Below, one piece after another: positions 8,201 to 17,514 of a stretch of DNA of 64,000 nucleotides. Below the pieces are notes generated by a model. It had not been told where the DNA came from. It saw only the letters and a list, made by a program, of their open reading frames with translations, and did no database searches. Each line of letters opens with the position of its first letter. Position 1 is the stretch's first letter. This stretch comes from Microcella alkalica. GTDB lineage: Bacteria; Actinomycetota; Actinomycetes; Actinomycetales; Microbacteriaceae. The position numbers were made by a program, and so were the translations under genes. The stretch is from positions 62,001-126,000 of the forward strand of contig NZ_JABUKC010000001.1 of assembly GCF_014595885.1 (NCBI RefSeq). The letters run 5' to 3'.

Positions 8201-9667
8201 CTACCCCGCGGCGTGCCGCTCGAGGAACGCGTACACCTCCGTGCGGTCCACCCCCGGGAAGCTCTCGCGCGGCAGCGCGGCGAGCAGCGACGAGTGGATG
8301 CGCGCCTGCGGGCGGGCGGCGTCGGCCCAGCGGGCGGCGAGCTCCGGCGGGGCATCCTGGCAGCAGGCCGGGTCGGGGCAGGTCGACGAGCCGCGACGGG
8401 TCGTCTCGCGCCCACGGAACCACTTCACGTGCGCGAACGGCGTGCCCACCGAGATCGAGAAGTCGCCGCCCGAGCCCGACTCGATGCGCGAGGTGCACCA
8501 GTAGGTGCCCGTCGGTTTGTCGGTGTACTGATGGAAGGGGCTGAACCGGTCGGGCTCTTCGAACACCTGCCGCGCCGACCACTTCCGGCACACCGTCTGG
8601 CCCTCGACGGCGCCGAGCGCGTCGGAGGGGAAGCGCACGCTGTCGTTCTCGTACGCCTTCGACAGCACGCCCGCCGACGACACCTTGAGGAAGTGCACGG
8701 GGATGCCCAGATGCTCGGTCGCGAGGTTCGTGAACCGGTGCGCTGCGGTCTCGTACGAGACGGCGAAGCGGTCGCGCAGGTCTTCGACGGCGAGGGCCCG
8801 GTCGCGCTTGGCGGCCTGCAGGAAGGCGACCGCGTCGGCCTCGGCGATGAGCAGCGCGCCGGCGAGGTAGTTCGTCTCGACCCGCTGCCGCAGGAACTCG
8901 CCGTACGAGGTCGGCTCGGGCCGCTGCAGCACGTGCGCGGCGAGCGCCTGCAGCAGGTTCGTGCGCGGGTCGCGCCCGGCGGCGTTCTGCACCGGCAGGT
9001 AGATGCGCCGATGCTCGAGGTCGGTCACCGAGCGCGTCGACGGCGGCAGGTCGGTGACGTAGTGCAGGGTCACGCCGAGGTGCGCGGCGAGCTCGGCCGC
9101 GAGGCGCTGCGAGAGCGGCCCGCCCGTGTGCCCGATTGCCTTCAGCAGCCCCGCCGCGATCTGCTCGAGCTCGCCGAAGTAGTTGCCGCGCGCCCGCATC
9201 TCGCCGCGCAGCTCGGCGTTCGCGCGCCTGGCCTCCTCGGGCGTCGCGGCGCGCTCGCGGTGCACGCGCTCGAGCTCGGCGTGCAGGGCGAGGATCGTGC
9301 GGATCGCGTCGTCCGACAGCGACTTCCGCAGCGGCAGAGGGGGGATGCCCAGCGCGCCGAACAGCGGACCCTCCTGCACTCGGGCGAGCGCGATCTCGAG
9401 CGCGGCGCGACCCGTCGGCGGCTCCGAGCTCAGCAGCCGCTCGAGTGGCACGCCGAGCGCCCGCGCGATCGCCTGCAGCTCGCCGAGCTTCGCCTCGCGC
9501 TTGCCGTTCTCGAGCACCGATACGTGCGAGGTCGCGACGCCGATGCGCTCGCCGAGCGCGGCGAGCGTCAGGCCGGCGTCGCCGCGCAGCTGACGGATGC
9601 GGCGGCCGAGCGTGAGGGGATCGAGCACCTCTTCAGCGTGGCCGGGGGTCTGCGCGCGGTCGAGCAT
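8201..9667 (-). CDS. ramB: RamB-like XRE-family regulator of acetate metabolism
   Basis: A 488-residue protein: Cro/XRE HTH at about residues 20-75 ([37 protein letters not shown]), a long helical linker, an IrrE/ImmA-like domain ([20 protein letters not shown]) and a C-terminal ScfR-type domain with a cysteine cluster (CPDPACC). Length and architecture match RamB (about 475 residues), which in Corynebacterium and mycobacteria controls acetate and glyoxylate-cycle genes. It is divergent from aceA-aceB, which supports the name. The ATG at 9667 lacks a clear ribosome-binding site; a start at a nearby downstream codon cannot be excluded. Confidence 0.85.
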   Translation of the reverse strand: MLDRAQTPGHAEEVLDPLTLGRRIRQLRGDAGLTLAALGERIGVATSHVSVLENGKREAKLGELQAIARALGVPLERLLSSEPPTGRAALEIALARVQEGPLFGALGIPPLPLRKSLSDDAIRTILALHAELERVHRERAATPEEARRANAELRGEMRARGNYFGELEQIAAGLLKAIGHTGGPLSQRLAAELAAHLGVTLHYVTDLPPSTRSVTDLEHRRIYLPVQNAAGRDPRTNLLQALAAHVLQRPEPTSYGEFLRQRVETNYLAGALLIAEADAVAFLQAAKRDRALAVEDLRDRFAVSYETAAHRFTNLATEHLGIPVHFLKVSSAGVLSKAYENDSVRFPSDALGAVEGQTVCRKWSARQVFEEPDRFSPFHQYTDKPTGTYWCTSRIESGSGGDFSISVGTPFAHVKWFRGRETTRRGSSTCPDPACCQDAPPELAARWADAARPQARIHSSLLAALPRESFPGVDRTEVYAFLERHAAG

Positions 9668-9840
9668 GCGACGAGCATCCCACGCGTCGCATTTCGGGCC
9701 AAGCGAAAAAGCAAGGAATTTCAGTCAATCTTTCGGGATGCGCACGCCCGTTCTTCGACGAACGTGGAGCGCACGGCGCCGTGAAGAAGGCGTCGCAGCC
9801 AGCCCCGCACGACACGCGGGCACACCGAAGGAGCAACACG
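9668..9840. promoter_or_regulatory. ramB-aceA divergent control region
   Basis: A 173-base intergenic region with an AT-rich core at about 9690-9735. It holds an inverted repeat TTTCG-N7-CGAAA (9692-9696 and 9704-9708) and a direct repeat TTTCGGG (9692-9698 and 9731-9737). The published RamB motif (AACTTTGCAAA type) is not clearly present, so these are only candidate sites. The aceA ribosome-binding site GAAGGAG is at 9827-9833. Confidence 0.35.
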
Positions 9841-11151
9841 ATGACCACCCAGCACCGCACCGGAGACCAGACCCAGACCGCCGCCGAGCTCGAGACCGCG
9901 TGGAAGACGGAGGCACGGTGGTCGGGGGTCCAGCGCGACTACTCCGCTGAAGACGTCATCGCGCTGCGCGGCACCGTCCAGGTCGAGCACACCCTCGCCC
10001 GCCGCGGCGCCGAGAACCTCTGGAACCTCCTCCACACCGAGGACTACGTCAACGCCCTCGGCGCCCTCACCGGCAACCAGGCCGTGCAGCAGGTGCGCGC
10101 CGGCCTCAAGGCCATCTACCTCAGCGGCTGGCAGGTCGCCGCCGACGCCAACCTCAGCGGCAACACCTACCCCGACCAGAGCCTCTACCCGGCCAACTCG
10201 GTGCCCTCGGTCGTCAAGCGCATCAACAACGCGCTGCGTCGCGCCGACCAGATCGCCGCCGCCGAGGGCGCCTCGTCGGGTCGCGACGGCAGCATCGACT
10301 GGCTCGCCCCCATCGTGGCGGATGCCGAGGCCGGCTTCGGCGGACCCCTCAACGCCTACGAGCTCATGACCTCGATGATCGAGGCGGGTGCGGCGGGCGT
10401 GCACTGGGAGGACCAGCTCGCGAGCGAGAAGAAGTGCGGCCACCTCGGCGGCAAGGTGCTCATCCCCACGCAGCAGCACATCCGCACCCTCAACGCCGCG
10501 CGCCTCGCCGCCGACGTCGCTGGCGTGCCGACCGTGATCGTCGCGCGCACCGACTCGCTCGCCGCCGACCTCATCACGAGCGACGTCGACGAGCGCGACC
10601 AGCCGTTCCTCACCGGCGAGCGCACAGTCGAGGGCTTCTTCCGCACGAAGCCCGGCATCGAGACGGTGCTCGCCCGCGGCCACGCCTACGCGCCCTACGC
10701 CGACCTGCTGTGGGTCGAGTCGAGCGAGCCCGACCTGGAGCTCGCGCGCACCTTCGCCGAGAGCATCCACGCCGAGTTCCCCGGCAAGAAGCTCGCCTAC
10801 AACTGCTCGCCGTCGTTCAACTGGAAGCGCCACCTCGACGACGACACCATCGCGAAGTTCCAGAACGAGCTCGGGGCGATGGGCTACGCGTTCCAGTTCA
10901 TCACCCTCGCCGGGTTCCACTCGCTCAACCACTCGATGTTCGAGCTCGCGCGCGGCTACAAGGAGCGCCAGATGAGCGCCTACGTCGAGCTGCAGGAGGC
11001 CGAGTTCGCCTCCGAGGCGAACGGCTACACGGCCACCAAGCACCAGCGAGAGGTCGGCACGGGCTACTTCGACCGCATCGCGACGGCGCTCAACCCCGAC
11101 AGCGCGACGCTCGCGCTCGTGGGCTCGACCGAGGCCCAGCAGTTCCACTAG
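9841..11151 (+). CDS. aceA: isocitrate lyase
   Basis: A 436-residue enzyme that cleaves isocitrate to succinate and glyoxylate, the first step of the glyoxylate shunt. The family signature KKCGHLGGK carries the catalytic Cys199. A metal-binding stretch ([10 protein letters not shown]) and the NCSPSFNWK motif are also present. The length matches the usual bacterial AceA of about 430 residues. The ATG at 9841 follows GAAGGAG with a 7-base spacer. It is followed by malate synthase 56 bases later, so the pair is probably one operon controlled by the divergent RamB-like protein. Confidence 0.97.
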   Translation: MTTQHRTGDQTQTAAELETAWKTEARWSGVQRDYSAEDVIALRGTVQVEHTLARRGAENLWNLLHTEDYVNALGALTGNQAVQQVRAGLKAIYLSGWQVAADANLSGNTYPDQSLYPANSVPSVVKRINNALRRADQIAAAEGASSGRDGSIDWLAPIVADAEAGFGGPLNAYELMTSMIEAGAAGVHWEDQLASEKKCGHLGGKVLIPTQQHIRTLNAARLAADVAGVPTVIVARTDSLAADLITSDVDERDQPFLTGERTVEGFFRTKPGIETVLARGHAYAPYADLLWVESSEPDLELARTFAESIHAEFPGKKLAYNCSPSFNWKRHLDDDTIAKFQNELGAMGYAFQFITLAGFHSLNHSMFELARGYKERQMSAYVELQEAEFASEANGYTATKHQREVGTGYFDRIATALNPDSATLALVGSTEAQQFH

Positions 11152-11207
11152 GCCGCTGCCGGGCATCCCCCTCTTCACCGACACGACTCACCTGAGACGA
11201 GACGATC

Positions 11208-12881
11208 ATGACCACCTCGACCATCACCGACCACCAGCTGACCACGGGGCCTCTGACGATCCTGGGGCCGATGCGCCCCCGCTACGACGAGATCCTCACG
11301 CCGGAGGCGCTCGCCTTCGTCGGCGAGCTGCACCGCCGCTTCGCCGGCGACCGCCACGACCGGCTCGCCGACCGCATGCGCCGCCGCTACGAGCTCGGCA
11401 ACGGGCGCGACCTCGGCTTCCTGCCCGAGACGGCGGATGTCCGTGCCGACACCTCCTGGAGGGTCGCCGGCGCGGGCCCCGGCCTGGAGGACCGGCGCAT
11501 CGAGATCACGGGCCCCACCGACCCGAAGATGACCATCAACGCGCTCAACTCGGGAGCCAACGTGTGGCTCGCCGACCTGGAGGACGCCACGAGCCCCACC
11601 TGGGCGAACATCGTCGAGGGGCAGCTGTCGCTGCGCGACGCGATCCGCGACCAGCTCGAGTTCACCTCGCCCGAGGGCAAGCAGTACCGCGTGACCGCGA
11701 AGCGCACCCCGACGATCGTGATGCGGCCGCGCGGCTGGCACCTGGTCGAGAAGCACCTCGAGTACACCGACCGCTCGGGCCTGCGTCTCGCCGCGAGCGC
11801 GAGCCTCGTCGACTTCGGGCTCTACGCCTTCCACAACGCTCGCGAGCTCGTCGCCCGCGGCCGCGGCCCGTACTTCTACCTGCCGAAGCTCGAGAGCCAC
11901 CGCGAGGCGCGGCTCTGGAACGACGTCTTCACCTTCACCGAGCAGGCGCTGGGGCTCGAGCACGGCACGATCCGCGCGACGGTGCTCATCGAGACCTTCC
12001 CGGCGGCGTTCGAGATGGAGGAGATCCTCTACGAGCTGCGCGACCACTGCGCCGGCCTGAACGCCGGCCGCTGGGACTACGTCTTCTCGATCATCAAGAA
12101 CTACCGCGGCCGAGGCCAGTGGTTCGTGCTGCCCGACCGCGACCGCATCCTCATGACCCTGCCGTTCATGCGCGCCTACACCGAGCTGCTCGTCAAGACG
12201 TGCCACCAGCGCGGCGCGCACGCCATCGGCGGCATGAGCGCGTTCATCCCGAACCGCCGCGACCCCGAGGTCACCGAGCGTGCCCTCGAGCGCGTCGCCG
12301 CCGACAAGCGCCGCGAGGCCGGCGACGGTTTCGACGGCTCGTGGGTGGCGCACCCCGACCTGATCCCGGTGGCGCGCGCCGAGTTCGACGCCGTGCTCGG
12401 CGAGAAGCCGAACCAGCTCGACCGCCAGCGCGACGACGTGCACGTCACCGCGCGCGACCTGCTCGACATCCGCTCGGCCGGGGGCGAGGTGACCCTCGCC
12501 GGCGTGCGCGCCAACATCTCGATCACGGTGCGCTACCTCGAGGCGTGGCTGCGCGGCCTCGGCGCCGTCGCGCTCGACAACCTCATGGAGGACGCCGCGA
12601 CGGCCGAGATCAGCCGCTCGCAGCTGTGGCAGTGGATCCACCAGGACCACGTCACCGTCGAGGGCGAGCAGGTCACGCGCGAGCTCGTCGAGCGGATGCT
12701 CGGCGAGGTGCTCGCGGAGCTGCCCCGCCCGGCCGGCCACCGGTACGCCGAGGCGGAGGAGCTGTTCCGCACGGTGACGCTGCAGGAGGAGTTCCCGACC
12801 TTCCTCACGGTGCCCGGGTACACGCGGTACCTGGTCGAGCAGCCCGAGGCCGAGGCCGCCGAGGAGGCGCGCGCCGCGTAG
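11208..12881 (+). CDS. aceB: malate synthase A
   Basis: A 557-residue malate synthase of the A class (about 530-560 residues; class G enzymes are near 720). It condenses glyoxylate with acetyl-CoA to give malate. Visible signatures are VWLADLEDATSPTW, RPRGWHLVEKH, IRATVLIETFPAAFEMEEILYELRDH and GGMSAFIPNRRDPEV. It follows aceA and completes the shunt for growth on acetate or fatty acids. The ribosome-binding site is weak (GAGACGAGACG). A 57-bp palindromic repeat lies just downstream (12904-12960) and may help end the transcript. Confidence 0.97.
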   Translation: MTTSTITDHQLTTGPLTILGPMRPRYDEILTPEALAFVGELHRRFAGDRHDRLADRMRRRYELGNGRDLGFLPETADVRADTSWRVAGAGPGLEDRRIEITGPTDPKMTINALNSGANVWLADLEDATSPTWANIVEGQLSLRDAIRDQLEFTSPEGKQYRVTAKRTPTIVMRPRGWHLVEKHLEYTDRSGLRLAASASLVDFGLYAFHNARELVARGRGPYFYLPKLESHREARLWNDVFTFTEQALGLEHGTIRATVLIETFPAAFEMEEILYELRDHCAGLNAGRWDYVFSIIKNYRGRGQWFVLPDRDRILMTLPFMRAYTELLVKTCHQRGAHAIGGMSAFIPNRRDPEVTERALERVAADKRREAGDGFDGSWVAHPDLIPVARAEFDAVLGEKPNQLDRQRDDVHVTARDLLDIRSAGGEVTLAGVRANISITVRYLEAWLRGLGAVALDNLMEDAATAEISRSQLWQWIHQDHVTVEGEQVTRELVERMLGEVLAELPRPAGHRYAEAEELFRTVTLQEEFPTFLTVPGYTRYLVEQPEAEAAEEARAA

Positions 12882-12903
12882 GCCGCGCCCCCGGCCCGCC
12901 GAG

Positions 12904-12960
12904 ATGGGGGTTTGCGTCGAGCCGGGCCGTTCGGAGGCCCGTCTCGACGCAAGCGCCCGC
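12904..12960. repeat. 57-bp palindromic repeat, copy 2
   Basis: Arms 12906-12928 and 12936-12958 pair at 20 of 23 positions around a 7-base loop; the core is TTGCGTCGAGCCGGGCC with GGCCCGTCTCGACGCAA. It lies between the convergent aceB and Lrp genes, where it may also act as a transcription terminator. It has the same length and core as the elements at 8112-8168 and 53520-53576. Confidence 0.7.
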
Positions 12961-12997
12961 GTCGGCGTCCCGGGGCGGCGCCGCGTAGCGCGCCGGG

Positions 12998-13435
12998 CTA
13001 CTCGTGCGTGCGGTCGACGAGCCGCGAGAAGACGATGGCCGAGCGGGTGTGGTCGACGTTGGGCGCCGACCGCACCCGCTCGAGCGCTTCCTCCATGCTG
13101 GGGATGTCGCGCGAGCGCAGCCGCACGATGGCGTCGGCGTCGCCGGTCACGGTGCCGGCCTCGACGACCTCGGGCACGGCGAGCAGGATGCGCCGCAGCT
13201 CGTCGGGCGCGACGGTGCCGCGGCAGAACAGTTCGACGTAGGCCTCGACGGCGAGCCCTTCGACGGCGGGGTCGACCTGCACGGTGAAGCCGCGGATGAC
13301 GCGGTCGGCGACGAGCTTGTCGACGCGGCGCTTGACGGCGGAGGCGCTGAGCCCGACGACGTCGCCGATGTCGCCGTACCCGGCGCGGGCGTTCTGACGC
13401 AGCTGTTCGATGATGCGCGAGTCGATGGCGTCCAT
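12998..13435 (-). CDS. Lrp/AsnC-family regulator
   Basis: A 145-residue feast/famine regulator: N-terminal HTH (residues 1-50; DAIDSRIIEQLRQNARAGYGDIGDVVGLSASAVKRRVDKL) and a C-terminal RAM/ligand-binding beta-alpha-beta domain. The length is normal for Lrp (about 150). A TAGCGT hexamer (complement of 13442-13447) ends 6 bases before the ATG, suggesting a leaderless transcript. The gene is divergent from the iron-uptake operon, but the iron box there makes Lrp control of iron uptake unlikely. The target and amino-acid ligand are unknown. Confidence 0.88.
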   Translation of the reverse strand: MDAIDSRIIEQLRQNARAGYGDIGDVVGLSASAVKRRVDKLVADRVIRGFTVQVDPAVEGLAVEAYVELFCRGTVAPDELRRILLAVPEVVEAGTVTGDADAIVRLRSRDIPSMEEALERVRSAPNVDHTRSAIVFSRLVDRTHE

Positions 13436-13466
13436 GCGCTCACGCTAGACGAGGGGGCGGCGCTCG

Positions 13467-13500
13467 CGGGCATCCGTCGGGCGAAGGCGGGGGATGCCCG
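13467..13500. repeat. inverted repeat upstream of the iron operon
   Basis: CGGGCATCC (13467-13475) and GGATGCCCG (13492-13500) form a perfect 9-bp inverted repeat separated by 16 bases, in the lrp-fbp divergent region. It contains the hexamer GCATCC/GGATGC, which is over-represented across the window, so it may owe something to that bias. Confidence 0.4.
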
Positions 13501-13520
13501 TGGCTGGCACTCTCAGGAAT

Positions 13521-13536
13521 GTAAGGCTAGCCTTAC
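13521..13536. promoter_or_regulatory. DtxR/IdeR-type iron box
   Basis: GTAAGGCTAGCCTTAC is a perfect 16-bp palindrome that matches the DtxR/IdeR consensus core (TAGGTTAGNCTAACCT type). It lies 59 bases before the iron-binding protein start and overlaps a TAGCCT -10-like hexamer (13528-13533). Repression by Fe2+-loaded IdeR when iron is plentiful is the natural reading. Confidence 0.8.
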
Positions 13537-13594
13537 CTCCGGCAGCGTCGCCGTGTCCCGCACCTCTTCTCCCTTCGCCCTCGGAGCCTCTCTC

Positions 13595-14617
13595 ATGCGC
13601 TCGTTCCGCCCTGTCTCCCTGCTCGCTCTGCCGATCGCCGGGCTGCTGCTCGCCGGCTGCGCCGCCCCCGCCGAGGAGGAGGCCGACGCGGCCTTCACCC
13701 TCTACTCGGGCCGCGACGAAGACCTGGTGCAGCCGCTCATCGACGCCTTCACCGAGGAGACCGGCATCGAGGTCGAGGTGCGCTACGGCAACACGCCGGA
13801 GATGGCGGCGCTGCTGCTGGAGGAGGGCGACGCCAGCCCGGCCGACGTGTTCCTCTCGCAGGATGCCGGCGCGCTCGGGGCGATCGCCGACGAGGGCCTG
13901 TTCACGACGCTGCCGGAGGACATCACGGGCGCGGTCGTGCCCGAGTTCAGCTCCACCGACGGCAGCTGGGTGGGCGTGACGGGTCGCGCACGCGTCGTCG
14001 TCTACGACGGCGAGACGCTGACGGAGGACGACCTGCCCGACACGATCGACGGCTACGTCACGGAGGAGTGGGCGGGCCGCCTGGGCGTCGCGCCGACGAA
14101 CGCGAGCTTCCAGTCGTTCGTGACGGCGCTGCGCGTCATCGAGGGCGAGGATGCCGCCGAGCAGTGGGCGCAGGCGCTCGCCGACAACGACCCGCAGATC
14201 TTCGAGTCGAACATCCCGATCCTCACCGCCGTCAACGACGGCGTGATCGAGGCGGGCCTTATCAACCACTACTACTGGTTCCGTCAGGCGAACGAGGTCG
14301 GCGCCGAGAACATGCGCGCCCAGCTGAAGTACCTCACCGCCGGTGACGCCGGATCGATCGTGAACGTCACTGGCGCGGGTCTGCTGAACGGCGCCGCCGA
14401 GAACGAGGACGCGCTCGCGTTCATCGAGTACCTCGTGTCGGAGGCGGGCCAGCAGTACTTCGTGAACGAGACCTTCGAGTACCCGCTCGTGCCGGGCATC
14501 CCCGCCCCGGAGGGTCTGCCGGCGCTCGAGTCGCTCGTCACGCCGAACTTCGACCTCAGCGACCTCGACTCGCTCGCCGAGACGCAGGAGCTGCTGGCCC
14601 GCGTCGGCCTCATCTAG
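13595..14617 (+). CDS. ferric-iron ABC transporter substrate-binding lipoprotein
   Basis: A 340-residue Fe3+-binding protein of the FbpA/AfuA type. The signal peptide ends in a lipobox LLAGC, with Cys22 as the lipid anchor. The mature protein starts with FTLYSGRDEDLVQPLIDAF, typical of this family, and carries the iron-tyrosine region INHYYWFRQ. The ATG at 13595 has GGAG 8 bases upstream; longer upstream frames only cross the divergent lrp gene. It is the first gene of a three-gene importer behind an iron box, so it should deliver Fe3+ to the two downstream proteins when iron is scarce. Confidence 0.92.
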   Translation: MRSFRPVSLLALPIAGLLLAGCAAPAEEEADAAFTLYSGRDEDLVQPLIDAFTEETGIEVEVRYGNTPEMAALLLEEGDASPADVFLSQDAGALGAIADEGLFTTLPEDITGAVVPEFSSTDGSWVGVTGRARVVVYDGETLTEDDLPDTIDGYVTEEWAGRLGVAPTNASFQSFVTALRVIEGEDAAEQWAQALADNDPQIFESNIPILTAVNDGVIEAGLINHYYWFRQANEVGAENMRAQLKYLTAGDAGSIVNVTGAGLLNGAAENEDALAFIEYLVSEAGQQYFVNETFEYPLVPGIPAPEGLPALESLVTPNFDLSDLDSLAETQELLARVGLI

Positions 14618-14621
14618 TCCA

Positions 14622-14635
14622 CCCGCCGGCGGGTC
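14622..14635 (+). terminator. hairpin after the binding-protein gene
   Basis: ACCCGCCGGCGGGT is a perfect 14-bp palindrome 4 bases after the stop codon, followed by CTTCC. It may partly stop transcription or protect the 3' end, so that the binding protein is made in excess over the permease. There is no long U tract. Confidence 0.4.
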
Positions 14636-14680
14636 TTCCGACCCTGCCGGCGCCCAGCCTCGGAATGGTCGAATAGCGCC

Positions 14681-16300
14681 ATGACCCTCGCGCCGCCCGC
14701 CGCGGCCGCTCCCGCACCGTCGGGCGCGGCCGCGGCGTCGCGTGCGCCGGGCGAGCGGGGGGCGGATGCCCGGCTCGCGTCGCGCGCGGCCCGGCCGCCG
14801 CTCTGGCTGGTGCTGCTGGGGTCGTTCGCGGCGCTGCTGGCGAGCATCCCCCTGGTGTACCTGCTGGTGCGCGCGGGCGGTTCGGGGCCGGAGCGCTTCG
14901 TCGAGACGCTGACCCGCGGCCGCGTGCTGGAGTACGCGGCGAACTCGCTCGGGCTCGCGGCGGCGACGACGGCGACGGCGCTCGTGCTGGGCACGGCGGT
15001 GGCGTTCACGCTGTCGCGGCTGCGGGTGCCGTTCCCGCGGCTGTGGCTGCTGGCGTCGTCGCTGCCGCTCGCGGTGCCCTCGTTCCTGGCGGGCTACGGC
15101 TGGCTGGTGCTGGTGCCGAGCGCGCAGGGCTTCGTGCCGAGCTGGCTGCTGCTGTCGGCGGTGACGATGCCGTACGTGGCGCTGCCGGTCGCGGCGGCGC
15201 TGCGCGGGGCGTCGGGCGACCTGGAGGGCGTGGCGCGCACGCTGGGTCGCGGGCCGCTGTCGGCGTTCTTCGTGGCGACGTGGCCGCAGGTGCGGCCGGC
15301 GGCGATCGCGGGCGGGCTGCTGGTGGCGCTGTACGCGCTGAGCGACTTCGGGCTCGTGGCGATGATGCGGTTCCCGACGCTGACGTGGGGCATCAGCGCG
15401 GCGTACTCGGCGAGCTTCGACCGCGCGCAGGCGGCGATCCTGGCGCTGCTGCTCGTGGTGTTGGCGCTGCTGGTGGTGCTGGGCGAGCGCAGCGCTCGCG
15501 GTCGCGTGCCGCGCGCGGCGGCCCGAGCGGTGGCGCCCCGCGCGATCGGCCGCGGGATGCTGCTGTCGCTGCTGCCCGTCGTCGCGGCGGCCCCGGTGGT
15601 GGGCGTCGCGATCCCGCTGCTGGGTCTGGCGACGCGCCTGGTGCAGGCGGAGACGCTGCGCGAGCTGGACGTGCCGCGGCTGCTGGCGGCGATCGGCTCG
15701 ACGGTGGGGGTCGCGCTCGCCGCTGCCGCGCTCGCGGTCGTGCTCGCGCTGCCCATCGCGGCGCTCGGCGCCCGCTTCCGCGGCCGCCTCGTCTCGGTCA
15801 TCGAGTCGGCGGGCTATCTCGGCCACGCGCTGCCCGGCATCGTGGTGGGTCTCTCGCTCGTGTTCTTCTCGCTCGCGGTGCTACCGGGGCTGTACCAGAG
15901 CGTGGTGGTGCTGGTGTTCGCCTACGCGGTGCTGTTCATGCCGAAGGCGATCGGCACGATGCGCTCGGGCCTGGCCGACGTGCCGGTGTCGCTCGTGGCG
16001 GTGGCGCGCACGCTCGGCGAGTCGCCGCTGCGCGCGTGGTGGCGGGTGACGGTGCCGCTGGCGCTGCCGAGCGTCGGCATCGGCGCCCTGCTGGTGGCGA
16101 TCGCGACCATGAAAGAATTGCCGGCGACGCTGCTGCTGCGTCCGACCGGAATCCAGACGCTGGCCACGGAGTTGTGGAACAGGACGGTCGTGTTCGAGTT
16201 CGGCGCGGCCGCCCCGTACGCGGCGGTGCTGGTGCTCGTCGCGGCGGTTCCCGCGATGGTGCTGTCGGGCATCCGCAGCACGGCGAAGGAGGAGTGGTGA
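14681..16300 (+). CDS. ferric-iron ABC transporter permease (fused two-domain)
   Basis: A 539-residue inner-membrane protein with about twelve helices in two homologous halves, each carrying a binding-protein-dependent permease domain. The coupling loops are visible as LEGVARTLGRGPLSAFFVATWPQVRP and LVAVARTLGESPLRAWWRVTVPLALP. This fused FbpB arrangement means one polypeptide forms the whole channel. The N-terminal ~35 residues are Ala/Pro-rich and probably cytoplasmic. Its stop overlaps the GTG start of the ATPase gene by 4 bases. Confidence 0.92.
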   Translation: MTLAPPAAAAPAPSGAAAASRAPGERGADARLASRAARPPLWLVLLGSFAALLASIPLVYLLVRAGGSGPERFVETLTRGRVLEYAANSLGLAAATTATALVLGTAVAFTLSRLRVPFPRLWLLASSLPLAVPSFLAGYGWLVLVPSAQGFVPSWLLLSAVTMPYVALPVAAALRGASGDLEGVARTLGRGPLSAFFVATWPQVRPAAIAGGLLVALYALSDFGLVAMMRFPTLTWGISAAYSASFDRAQAAILALLLVVLALLVVLGERSARGRVPRAAARAVAPRAIGRGMLLSLLPVVAAAPVVGVAIPLLGLATRLVQAETLRELDVPRLLAAIGSTVGVALAAAALAVVLALPIAALGARFRGRLVSVIESAGYLGHALPGIVVGLSLVFFSLAVLPGLYQSVVVLVFAYAVLFMPKAIGTMRSGLADVPVSLVAVARTLGESPLRAWWRVTVPLALPSVGIGALLVAIATMKELPATLLLRPTGIQTLATELWNRTVVFEFGAAAPYAAVLVLVAAVPAMVLSGIRSTAKEEW

Positions 16301-17361
16301 GCGATCTCGTCATCGATCACGCGAGCGTCACCCACGGGTCGACGCTCGCCGTCGACGACGTGTCGCTGACGATCCGGCAGGGCGAGCTGGTGGCGGTGCT
16401 GGGCCCGTCGGGCTGCGGCAAGACGTCGCTGCTGCTGGCGATCGCGGGGCTGCTGCCGCTGCAGGAGGGCTCGATCTCGGTGGGCTCGCGCGAGCTGTCG
16501 CGCCGGGGCCGCAGCGTGCCGCCGGAGAAGCGCGGCGTCGGCTGGGTGCCGCAGGAGGCCTCGCTGTTCCCGCACCTGTCGGTCGGCGAGAACATCGGCT
16601 TCGCGGTGCCGCGGGGTCGCGGTCGTGCTCGCGCCGACCGCATCGCCGAGCTCGCGCGGCTCGTGGGGCTCGGCGCCCTGACGAACCGCGCCCCGAACCA
16701 GCTCTCGGGCGGGCAGGCGCAGCGCGTCGCCCTGGCCCGTGCCCTCGCCCCGCGGCCCGACGTGCTGCTGCTCGACGAGCCGTTCGCAGCGCTCGACACG
16801 CAGCTGCGCACGGGTCTGCGCCGCGAGGTCGCCGAGCTGCTGCGCGCGCAGGGCACCACGTCGATCCTGGTGACGCACGACCAGGAGGAGGCGCTGACCC
16901 TCGCCGACCGCGTCGCCGTGCTGCGCGACGGGCACCTGGAGCAGTTCGGCACCCCGGAGGAGATCTACCAGCAGCCGGCGAGCGACTGGGTCGCCCAGTT
17001 CGTCGGCGACGTCGTCGAGCTCGAGGGCCGCTGGCGCGCGGGCCGCGTGACGTGCGCGCTCGGCGCGGTGGAGGCCGCCGCGGTCGGCTTCGCGCCCGCC
17101 GACGGCGACGCGGTGCGCCTCATGCTGCGCCCCGAGTGGATCGTGCCCCGCCACGACCTGCTCGCCCACGCCGCTGCAGGGGCGGATGCCCGGGTCGCCT
17201 CGATCTCGTACGCCGGCCACGACGCGATGCTGGCCTGCGATCTCACCGCGGGTCTCACGGTGCGCATGCGCATGGCGGCCGTCGACCTGCCGGAGGTCGG
17301 CGAGCAGCTGCGCCTCGCGGTGCAGCGGCCGGGGCTCGCGTTCCCGACGCGCGCGGCGTAG
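16297..17361 (+). CDS. ferric-iron ABC transporter ATP-binding protein
   Basis: A 354-residue FbpC-type ATPase. Walker A is GPSGCGKT (about residues 35-42), the signature is LSGGQAQR, Walker B is VLLLDEP, and the switch is VTHDQEEA. A C-terminal TOBE domain follows from about residue 280. The start is the GTG at 16297, within the permease stop (GTGA), with GAAGGAGG just upstream; all longer frames are permease shadow. It powers Fe3+ import with the two upstream genes. Confidence 0.93.
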   Translation: MSDLVIDHASVTHGSTLAVDDVSLTIRQGELVAVLGPSGCGKTSLLLAIAGLLPLQEGSISVGSRELSRRGRSVPPEKRGVGWVPQEASLFPHLSVGENIGFAVPRGRGRARADRIAELARLVGLGALTNRAPNQLSGGQAQRVALARALAPRPDVLLLDEPFAALDTQLRTGLRREVAELLRAQGTTSILVTHDQEEALTLADRVAVLRDGHLEQFGTPEEIYQQPASDWVAQFVGDVVELEGRWRAGRVTCALGAVEAAAVGFAPADGDAVRLMLRPEWIVPRHDLLAHAAAGADARVASISYAGHDAMLACDLTAGLTVRMRMAAVDLPEVGEQLRLAVQRPGLAFPTRAA

Positions 17362-17385
17362 CCGGCGCCCCGCCCCGGCTCCCGC

Positions 17386-17415
17386 CGCGCCGGCTTCCGC
17401 CGCGCCGGCTTCCGC
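17386..17415. repeat. 15-bp tandem duplication
   Basis: The unit CGCGCCGGCTTCCGC occurs twice in direct tandem (17386-17400 and 17401-17415) in the space after the iron operon. It probably arose by slippage; no function is visible. Confidence 0.7.
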
Positions 17416-17451
17416 CGGTGACCCGAAATGTGGCGGATGAGCCGGAAGGTT

Positions 17452-17508
17452 TCGACTCACTTGCCACGTCTCGACTCACTCGCGCCGCCGAGGGGCCCGG
17501 CCTAGGCT
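17452..17508 (+). promoter_or_regulatory. kynU promoter with direct repeats
   Basis: The decamer TCGACTCACT occurs at 17452-17461 and 17471-17480, 19 bases apart, upstream of a TAGGCT -10 at 17503-17508. The -10 ends 6 bases before the GTG start. The repeats sit where an activator or repressor dimer could bind near -35. Function is inference. Confidence 0.4.
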
Positions 17509-17514
17509 GACCGG

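Noticed and set aside
9668-9840. Published RamB motif (AACTTTGCAAA type) between ramB and aceA
   Set aside because: I could not find a convincing match; AT-rich AAGCGAAAAAGCAAGG is the nearest sequence and is too different to call.
13445-15826. A 793-codon minus-strand frame opposite the iron-uptake genes
   Set aside because: Composition is dominated by Arg, His and Gln with no recognisable motif; the plus-strand iron operon explains the region fully.
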